From Andalucia godoyi (lineage: Eukaryota; Discoba; Jakobea; Jakobida; Andaluciidae), in the NCBI GenBank assembly GCA_009859145.1, contig VRVR01000052.1, positions 126,501 to 190,500 on the forward strand: a stretch of DNA of 64,000 nucleotides, given 5' to 3'. Each line of letters opens with the position of its first letter. Position 1 is the first letter of the stretch. This document shows, piece after piece, positions 57,665 to 64,000 of this stretch. The notes below the pieces were generated by a model that was given only the letters and a program-made list of their open reading frames with translations, was not told the origin of the DNA and searched no databases. The translations under genes were made by a program, and so were the position numbers.

Positions 57665-58375
57665 TTCTTCTTTTCCTTCTCTCTGCAAGTAGTACCTTTT
57701 TTATGTTAAAATACAACAAACCAAAACAAAACAAAATAAAGAAGACAGAAAAGAGAAAAATCAGAACCAAGAAGCTTTCGGGATTGTGGATGTTTTACGT
57801 TCACAAGCCAATTGTGCGGAGATGCGGAGGACGTTTCTGTTCGGGGGTTTTGTTCACGATGCCCATTATTCCAATGCACGTCGGACGTTTACTGAGGTTT
57901 TCATGCAGATTTTATTATTGCGGTCGGGAACTCCGAAAGGAAGGCTTTTCTTTTTTTGGAAGATTTGACGGTGGGTTGATGGGTCATGCGGTGAAAAAGG
58001 CAGGCAGCAAAAGTCCGACGAACCCCAGATCATACCGGTAATAAAAACAGCCTGCTGTAGAAGGACTACAGCAGTTCTCCGGGTCGTCGTGTCCCGATAA
58101 CTGTGATCCTCAACTGTGGTGCGCGAGTCCTTTCGCCAAATGGTTTCGTATGATAAGCGCATGGTGCAGAGCAATCTATTGTTGCTATGACAGCACATCG
58201 GCCACGGGTGTCTGTGTGTGTGTGTGTGTTTGTTTGTGTGTGTGTGTGTGATAGACAGATAGACAGATAGATAGAGAGATAGATAGGTCTCCAGTTTCAA
58301 TCGTTCATTCGATTTTTCTTATAGACCAGGTTTTCTTTTGGGAGAAGCGCGTACGGCAGGTGAGAAAGAGAGAGA
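57665..58375. other. intergenic region with simple repeats
   Basis: About 710 bp between divergent genes. It holds A-rich sequence near 57718-57765, a short hairpin at 58052-58074, a GT repeat (58211-58250) and a GATA-type repeat (58252-58288). No gene is supported. Confidence 0.4.
58052..58074. repeat. hairpin, 9-bp stem and 5-nt loop
   Basis: CTGCTGTAG and CTACAGCAG are perfect reverse complements separated by AAGGA. It lies about 390 bp from the NlpC/P60 start and 300 bp from the Sel1 gene. It may be part of an RNA or a protein-binding site, or chance. Confidence 0.35.
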
Positions 58376-60172
58376 ATGCAGAGCGCGCAACGGCTGGCTC
58401 GCGGATTGTTTACGAGCTTGCGACGATTTGGGAATTATTCAGATATGGAAGCTCGGATTTCAAAGGCTGTGGCGGACGCAAAAAGCATCGGGGTGCTTCC
58501 TTCTCAGCAGCCAAAGCTGCCTGCATTGCGGCTGGAATGGGCAACGCTTGCTGCCGAGATTGAGAAGCAGGTCGCCGCTTCCTCTTCCTCCTCCTCCTCC
58601 TCCTCCTCCTCCTCCTCCTCCTCTTTGGCGACGGCAGCTACGAGTGCGGGTGGGATCGATGGGAAGATGAGGTCCAGGATGCACTTGGCGGTTGTGTATC
58701 GGCATGGGCTGGGGGTTGAGCAGTCGTATGAGAACGCCGAGCGCACACTGCTGCAGCTTCTTTCGTCGGAGCAGGGTGTCGCGGAAAGCACTACTTCCTC
58801 TGCTGCAGAGTCCTTTGCAGAGGTGTATTTCTCGCTGGGATCGCTGTATCTTGCCATGTCGTCGCAAATTCGCAACGACTGGGAGGCGTTTGTGCAGCAG
58901 TCGGTGTTGGCCACCATCGATGCATACCGAAGGAACCGTCAGCACAGGGGCGCACAGGATAGCCGACTGCCTCCGCAGATAGAAGAAGAGGAAGAAGAGG
59001 GAGCAAAGGGAAGGGGAGACGCCGAAAGTTCCGGCAAGGAGGGGTATGTGAGCGTACCTTCTGCGAGTGAGCCGGCGTTCTCGGCAATGGAGAGCACAGA
59101 ATGGGGCGAGCTTTTCAGAAAACGAGATCTCGTGTCTGCAGAAGTTCAGGCGATCTTGCGAGAAAACAGGCAGCAAAAGAAGCGGAATTCAGCCGACAGA
59201 GTCTCTGCGTTGAAGTCGGCAGAATCTAGCTTTTCCAGCGAGTTTAGCGAGCGGTATTCGAAAGCAAAGAGGCAGGCAGCGTTCATGCTCTTGGAGGCCG
59301 TGAACCGCGGTTCGGCGGCCGCGTGCATTTTACTCACAGAGCTCTTTCCGTCGCAGCGCTACCGATTCTTGGACATGGCTGCCTCTGCGGAATACGGATA
59401 CTATCCACCCGCGGTCTATGAACTGCTGAGCCCGCTCATGACGGACGAAGCCGCTTCGGTGGCCGATTCCGAAAAGTCGCTGCTGCTCCAAGCCATTTCG
59501 CATCATCCGTCCAATGGCGATCTGCTTTTCCTGCTTTCGTTTGTCTGTCTTTCGTCCAAGACAACTCTATCCATTCATGAAATGCAGTCCATCTCGCCGA
59601 CCATTGCAAAGGACTGCGCAGCGCACAGCAGCAGCGACGCCGACGCCGTTGTTCGAGAGTTTGGTTTTGCAGTGCTGAAACACTGCGCCTCCGTTCTTGG
59701 GCACGGCCAAGCACAGTGGCTGTTATCGCGGTATCTGTTCGCAGGAAACCTGTGTACCGCCGATGAAAAGGAGTCGTGGACGTATCTTTTACGCGCTGCG
59801 GACCAAGGATACCCCGATGCGCTGTTGGAGGCCGCGCAAGCATTGTATCACGGAACCGGCGGTGGCGGTGTCGTCCGTCGTGATGTTGATGCTGCGTACG
59901 AGTACTTTGAAAAGGCTGCATACGTGTGCGGGATTGGCGAAGCGTTCTGCGCGCTCGCCGTGATCCACTACAAGGCGGAAAGCCTGCGGTATGCGCCAAG
60001 CCCCGATTTTCGCAAGGCGTTTCATCTCTACGAACGAGCATCGGAACTCGATTGCCCGCTTGCGTGGACCGCACTTGCAGACATGTATGCACAAGGCCGA
60101 GGCGTCGCGCAGGATCAAAAACTAGCAGCCTACTTTGCAAAACTCGCCCACGACCATTCCATGTACGCCTGA
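58376..60172 (+). CDS. Sel1-repeat protein
   Basis: A 598-residue protein with Sel1-type (TPR-like) repeats. Clear ones: HLAVVYRHGLGVEQSYENAERTL near 102, AQWLLSRYLFAG to DEKESWTYLLRAADQGYPDALLEAAQALYHG near 447-495, DAAYEYFEKAAYVCGIGEAFCALAVIHY near 507-534, and AFHLYERASELDCPLAWTALADMYAQGRGV near 550-580. The first 25 residues are basic with no acid, which could be a mitochondrial signal (MQSAQRLARGLFTSLRRF). A run of about 18 Ser (68-86) is encoded by a TCC/TCT repeat. Such proteins act as scaffolds, for example in ER degradation (SEL1L/HRD3), but no ER signal is present. The stop codon sits inside a telomere-like repeat. Confidence 0.82.
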   Translation: MQSAQRLARGLFTSLRRFGNYSDMEARISKAVADAKSIGVLPSQQPKLPALRLEWATLAAEIEKQVAASSSSSSSSSSSSSSSLATAATSAGGIDGKMRSRMHLAVVYRHGLGVEQSYENAERTLLQLLSSEQGVAESTTSSAAESFAEVYFSLGSLYLAMSSQIRNDWEAFVQQSVLATIDAYRRNRQHRGAQDSRLPPQIEEEEEEGAKGRGDAESSGKEGYVSVPSASEPAFSAMESTEWGELFRKRDLVSAEVQAILRENRQQKKRNSADRVSALKSAESSFSSEFSERYSKAKRQAAFMLLEAVNRGSAAACILLTELFPSQRYRFLDMAASAEYGYYPPAVYELLSPLMTDEAASVADSEKSLLLQAISHHPSNGDLLFLLSFVCLSSKTTLSIHEMQSISPTIAKDCAAHSSSDADAVVREFGFAVLKHCASVLGHGQAQWLLSRYLFAGNLCTADEKESWTYLLRAADQGYPDALLEAAQALYHGTGGGGVVRRDVDAAYEYFEKAAYVCGIGEAFCALAVIHYKAESLRYAPSPDFRKAFHLYERASELDCPLAWTALADMYAQGRGVAQDQKLAAYFAKLAHDHSMYA

Positions 60173-60201
60173 ACCCTGAACCCTGAACCCTGAACCCTGA
60201 A
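60168..60201. repeat. telomere-like CCCTGAA repeat
   Basis: Four perfect 7-mers (60174-60201) after one partial unit. The complementary strand reads TTCAGGG, one form of the TTYAGGG telomere repeats known in some protists. The first unit overlaps the TGA stop of the Sel1-repeat gene. Confidence 0.8.
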
Positions 60202-60519
60202 ACCTCATCTGCCACCTCCCACACCCCCTCCAGGATAAAGCGCTTGTAAGAATGATTGTTGTCGTACCCACTGCTCTTGTCGGTTATTGCACTCACTCTC
60301 CGCTGTTCAATCTTCTCTACTTTTTTTTTGTCACTTCTGCTGCTTCACCTGCCGTAAAGGGCACCGATACTGTAGTCCGCACAGGGTTGTTTTGTCGTGT
60401 TTTCCAGATGCTTCGTGTTGTATAGATTTATTTTGCTATTAGGCTTATGAACTGCAAAGCCCAGCAGACGTTCGCGGAGACCATACACCAAGCCTAGCTC
60501 ATTGCCATCCAAGGAAATA
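60202..60519. other. intergenic region before SmD2
   Basis: About 320 bp, C-rich at its start and T-rich at 60317-60330. No gene is seen apart from the promoter of the SmD2 gene. Confidence 0.3.
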
Positions 60520-60973
60520 ATGTCTCTCAAGTATGTTTCTTTTGCTCTTTTCCCCCTCCTTCTTCTTCATCGCTCGGCCAACGTTAATAATGCTGATTCT
60601 AATTTGTTATGGTTTCCGTTTTGTTCCTGCTTGGTTTGTCACTTGTCTTCTGTATAGACGTGGTCGACCCGAGTCTCCCGAGCCGAGCAGTACGGCCGCC
60701 TCCGCAGAGCACGAAGGACCGCTTTCGGTGCTGGTGGAGAGCGTCAAGAGCCAGGCCCCGGTTCTCGTGTCGTGTCGCAACAACAAGAAGCTGCTGGGGC
60801 GACTACGAGCGTTTGACCGACATTTCAACATGGTTTTGGAAGACGTGCGAGAGATTTGGACTGAGCCGCCAAAGAAGAAGGGCGCAAAGGGGGTCCATCG
60901 AGACCGGTTTCTCGCCAAGCTTTTCCTCCGAGGCGACTCGGTGATCCTCGTCCTCCCGAATCCTGCCGGTTGA
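60520..60973 (+). CDS. small nuclear ribonucleoprotein SmD2
   Basis: Exons 60520-60530 (11 nt) and 60658-60973 give a 108-residue SmD2, a member of the heptameric ring on U1, U2, U4 and U5 snRNAs. The intron (60531-60657, 127 nt) has donor GTATGT and acceptor TGTATAG. The spliced start is MSLKRGRPE, matching the MSL start of SmD2 proteins. Sm1: [34 protein letters not shown]. Sm2: [14 protein letters not shown]. Length agrees with the family (about 110-118). The acidic/Ser leader between the start and Sm1 is usual. Without the intron the second exon has no start, which confirms splicing. Confidence 0.94.
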
Positions 60974-61175
60974 TTTGCAGGTATCATGGGGTATTGGCAT
61001 GGTTGGTGTTTTTTGTTTTGTCGCCCAACCTTTGCACTGTAAAGAAGAGCAAAAAACGGACGACAAGGCATGGATGTTTTTTCCCTTTTTACTCACTCAC
61101 CGGGTACTTTTATCTATGACAGGATTGCTTCCCAGAGGCAGGGGGAACAGTTTGTGGTTTACTTTCTTCCATTCA

Positions 61176-61643
61176 TTATTTGAGCGGCTTGATGAGCTCG
61201 ACCTTGAGACCGGGGGGAAGGGCCTGGCGGATCTTCTCGACCTTCTTCTTATCGGGGCATGCAAACGTGTAGAGGTAGTCAGCGGCGCGGACCTTCAGCT
61301 TGAAGATCCCAGTCGACTTGTTCTTCTTGATCTTGATCACTACAAACATAGCACCACAAACAAAAACACACACACACACACACACACACACCAAAAAGGA
61401 TAATATGCGCACATATACAAGGTTAGAAATGGTCATGGACTGGAAAAAAGAAGCAGAACATTGGGGACTAAACATACGCTTCGAAGAAGACTTGCGGGCG
61501 ATGGTCAGAAACTCGCGGATGTCCTTGATTTCCTTGGGCTACAAAGGACACGTGTGGAAAGAAACGACAAGAGCATTGGGAAATATAAGTACAAATTTCG
61601 CTAAGACATTCGACAGACGAATCGGCAGGGGAGTACATACCAT
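61176..61643 (-). CDS. RPL38: ribosomal protein eL38
   Basis: Three exons, 61641-61643, 61478-61538 and 61176-61339, give a 75-residue protein of the large ribosomal subunit. Exon 1 is only the ATG. Intron 1 (61539-61640, 102 nt) is GTATGT to TTTGTAG; intron 2 (61340-61477, 138 nt) is GTATGT to TTTGTAG and contains a GT repeat. The product reads MPKEIKDIREFLTIAR, then LIKIKKNKS, YLYTFACPDKKKVEKIRQ and LPPGLKV, close to eL38 (consensus MP-x-I-x-EIKDFLLTAR and LPPGL). It is a few residues longer at the end (ELIKPLK). The open frame reaching further upstream in intron 2 is non-coding. Confidence 0.95.
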
Positions 61644-62113
61644 TGTGACGACGACGGGACGAATAATCAAGCAAAAGCACCAAAGAAAGGGGAAAAGAAA
61701 GGAAACGGAAAGAGGGAAAAAGAGAAAAAGGCAAAAAGAGGAAAGGGACGAGAGAGGCCGAAAGGGAAAAATCGGATGACTAATGGGCAGTTGTTAGAGC
61801 TTAATGGGCCAACGCGACTAGGGTTACGGACGACGTCAGTAGGGTTTTTCGTTGTTTCCCCCCCTTGTTCAATGCATTTTTTGTTGTTGGGATGACTGGT
61901 CAGAGTGACATGACATCTCTTTTTTTTTTCTAGGAAAAAAAAAGGAGGGTGATTTTGTGATTGAGTCAAGTGATGCTGGATCGAATCGTTGGCAAAGAAG
62001 AGCCGTTTCTTTTCTTTTTCCCCTTTTCCTAAGCTCGATTTCACCGAAAAGCCATCAGTTCAGCAGTTTCGTATGCAGAAAGCACGATTTCCGGGTGTTT
62101 TTCGTTGCTGAAA
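61644..62113. promoter_or_regulatory. divergent intergenic region
   Basis: About 470 bp between eL38 and the next spliced gene. It has a purine-rich tract (61675-61770), a T run at 61919-61930 and an A run at 61935-61944. No RNA gene was recognised. Confidence 0.3.
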
Positions 62114-63307
62114 ATGGAGTCCCAGCTGAGCACGTATCTCGACCCACGTGCAAATGCTGCGGTCTGTGAGCACCTGAGTTCTTTGGACCCGACAATCGCA
62201 GAGATTTGTGCAAAGGCAGTGTCGAAAATCGTTGCATTTCATGAACCAACGCTCCTGGAATTGTCTCGAGAACAATATCAAGCCTACACAGACACTGGGA
62301 AACGTATGAATCGAGTCTCTACGCATCCGAGAAAAGTATCATTCGAGCCACTAACCTATTCTTCCCCTCCGTTGATGTGTGCGCGTGCTTAGGTCTTATT
62401 GGAACTCCGGGAATTTGGAAGTATCGATATTGTCTTCGGCTAGGGTATGTGATTACTGGTCTTTTTGTTTTATCTGTACAGTACATTGTTCTGTTGTTCC
62501 GAATCGAAATGCCTAATTGTTCTTTGGGAAACGATGGATGTGTGCTATGTGCTGTGTGCTGCATCCTGCTAAATTTATGATGCGAGTTGCAGTGCGTGTT
62601 TCAGCAGATTGGATGCAGAAGGGAAAAAACAGCTTTCGGTTCTGGCCCAGTTCCTGCTGCATGCGTGTCGAAGCCTGCCGAGTGCAAGTTGTCGACCGAC
62701 GTCGTCGTATCGCGAATCGATCGGTGCAGATCACACACCGTCCGATGGTGCATCACCATCGCTGCGTGGAGAAGAGGGGAAACCGAGTTTACTGTCACTT
62801 TCCTTGGACTCTCCGCGGCCCAGTACTCTTCACAGCGACTCCCATCCTGCCGGCGACAACAGTGCAGATCGACTGTCGGAAGCAAGCTCATGCTCCTTCT
62901 CCGAGTACCGCAGATCGTTTCATTCCAACGGGTGGACGCCGCGGACTGAAAGCATAAAGTGTGCGCCGTGGATGCGGAGTTCATCGAGTCCATTTGCTTC
63001 GGATGGACTGACAGAAAAATTGCGATTCAACATTGAACTTTCTGGCCTTTCCTGTTCAAAAGGACTCGGCCCCACTGCTGGGTCTGGGTCTGGGTCTGGC
63101 CGCCGATCGGACTACCGATCCTTCTCCAAAGAGGAGCTTGCGTTTTCACGGACTTCGCTAACCCCTCGGAAGTCCGCCGGGATCGACAGAAGCCCGTTCT
63201 CTGCTTCCCCGCGCTTCTACGCGGTGCGATCGTCGTATGGAGACGCGTTTACTCCGCCCCGACGCATGGCCGTGCACCGAGTCACGTCCGCAAAACATAC
63301 TCATTAG
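62114..63307 (+). CDS. uncharacterised protein, two introns
   Basis: Exons 62114-62303, 62393-62444 and 62605-63307 give 314 residues. Intron 1 (89 nt) is GTATGA to GCTTAG with a CTAAC branch candidate; intron 2 (160 nt) is GTATGT to TTTCAG. Phases agree throughout; exon 2 is needed because exons 1 and 3 alone are out of phase. Donor GTATCG at 62421 is a possible alternative. Residues 1-63 are helical (SLDPTIAEICAKAVSKIVAFHEPTLLEL); after about 105 the protein becomes disordered and Ser/Pro/Arg-rich, with several S/T-P sites near the end (LTPRKS, FTPPRR), typical of phosphorylated regulators. I do not recognise a family. Confidence 0.55.
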
Positions 63308-64000
63308 TCTCTCTCCATTTTCCTTATGCACCACGCGCCTGCCGGTTTTGCATTCATGCACCGTTCAGCAACATAAAATACCAGGTGAAATGTATGTCCC
63401 ACCCACCCATTCTTGTCAGGCTTTCCTCCTCCTCATCATCATCTTCTTTTTGCCCGAAACTCTGGCATGACGCCACCCAATCAGACCATTTCGTGTCAAT
63501 ACGCAGGGACGTGGGCTTTGGGATCCGTCATTCATGAAGTCATTGTACCTTATGGTAAACTGCACATTGTGCTCGCCAGTACATGAATCATTGTGGACCA
63601 TCGGCTACGCTGTCACCGAAGACAGATCCAAGCCACATGTGTTTTGTTTATTATTTTTTTATCTTTAATTTGGGGCAGGCACCACCTCTTCAATGCAGAT
63701 TGCTTTACACGAAAGGGTCATCGCGCAACCAACATATTCCTGAATCGATTCAACATCCGTGATAGACTCGACTACGGTACGAACATCGCGTCCCCATAGA
63801 GTTAGGTAATCAACAGACATGCGGTCAGATGTTGTTTGTCTGATGTTCAATGTTGATGCACAAAACGGTCAACTGTCCGAAAATAACGAAAAGAATCCTG
63901 CGAGTTTGGTACGTAGCAGTCGTTCTGTGGATTGTCAGTAGGGTTGGTAAGGATTAAGCAGCAAGGAATGTTTCGATTTGGAAGAGTGCTTCGGTCTGCA
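63308..64000. other. window end, no firm gene
   Basis: About 690 bp. On the minus strand, 63665-63850 reads a 61-residue frame (SVDYLTLWGRDVRTVVESITDVESIQEYVGCAM) that looks protein-like and could be the last exon of a spliced gene entering from the right; upstream frames are interrupted, so no join can be supported. The remainder shows nothing. Confidence 0.3.

Noticed and set aside
60168-60201. True chromosome end or subtelomere
   Set aside because: Only four repeats, with ordinary housekeeping genes on both sides.
63665-63850. Separate small gene at the right end
   Set aside because: It reads like an exon, but no start or upstream splice partner can be defined, so it is mentioned only inside the end-region entry.
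1-64000. CRISPR arrays, rRNA or tRNA genes
   Set aside because: No regularly spaced repeats and no rRNA sequence were seen, and no tRNA B-box in a plausible cloverleaf was found by eye; a tRNAscan or covariance-model search would settle this.

Overview
The window comes from the nuclear genome of a free-living, probably flagellated protist. The evidence is spliceosomal GT-AG introns, histone H3, an ER-type Hsp70 ending in HDEL, a mitochondrial ADP/ATP carrier, an Sm protein, ribosomal protein eL38 and a telomerase reverse transcriptase. A FAM221-family protein, a Dpy-30-motif protein and a kinesin-like protein hint at cilia. I cannot fix the clade from the sequence. The genome is compact: about 30 protein genes in 64 kb, on both strands, mostly intronless, with gaps as small as 32 bp between convergent genes. 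The eight introns I could define are 71-166 nt long; seven of the eight donors begin GTATG and the eighth GTACGT, and most lie near the 5' end of the gene.

Layout. 1-12 kb: a truncated coiled-coil gene, a SUFU-domain protein, a Fanzor/TnpB-like transposon remnant, DDI1, a COMM-domain-like gene, a gene-poor stretch of about 3.5 kb, a small spliced gene, CTU2 and histone H3 copy 1. 12-24 kb: a DEDDy exonuclease, a secreted beta-helix protein head-to-head with an MFS transporter, a possible kinetochore protein, a Dpy-30-motif protein, a FAM221 protein and BiP. 24-41 kb: TERT, ADP/ATP carrier, a second Fanzor-like remnant, UFD1, a CHASE-domain adenylate cyclase, an ADP-ribosylglycohydrolase-like protein, a polyglutamine protein ending in two methylglyoxal-synthase-like domains, and histone H3 copy 2. 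41-57 kb: a large spliced helical protein, a kinesin-like protein with a degenerate motor, a TRPC4AP-like protein, CNOT11 and a large cell-surface protein with GCC-type cysteine repeats. 57-64 kb: a secreted NlpC/P60-like cysteine hydrolase with an intron, a Sel1-repeat protein whose stop codon lies in a telomere-like repeat, SmD2, eL38 and an unrecognised spliced gene.

Most genes are unrelated housekeeping genes (ER and ubiquitin quality control: BiP, UFD1, DDI1; RNA: CNOT11, SmD2, CTU2; chromatin and telomere: H3, TERT), so there is no operon-like logic. The items most worth a second look are: (i) two complementary deletion derivatives of one Fanzor-like element; (ii) an H3 whose L1 loop carries a Gly/Ser-rich insertion that removes K79, encoded by two copies identical from 16 nt upstream of the ATG to the stop; (iii) the tandem MGS-like protein with lost catalytic residues; (iv) bacterial-type genes (NlpC/P60-like, SUFU, beta-helix) in a eukaryotic setting, one of them carrying an intron; and (v) a TTCAGGG telomere-like tract in the same window as TERT. 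All family calls were made by reading motifs; no database search was run.
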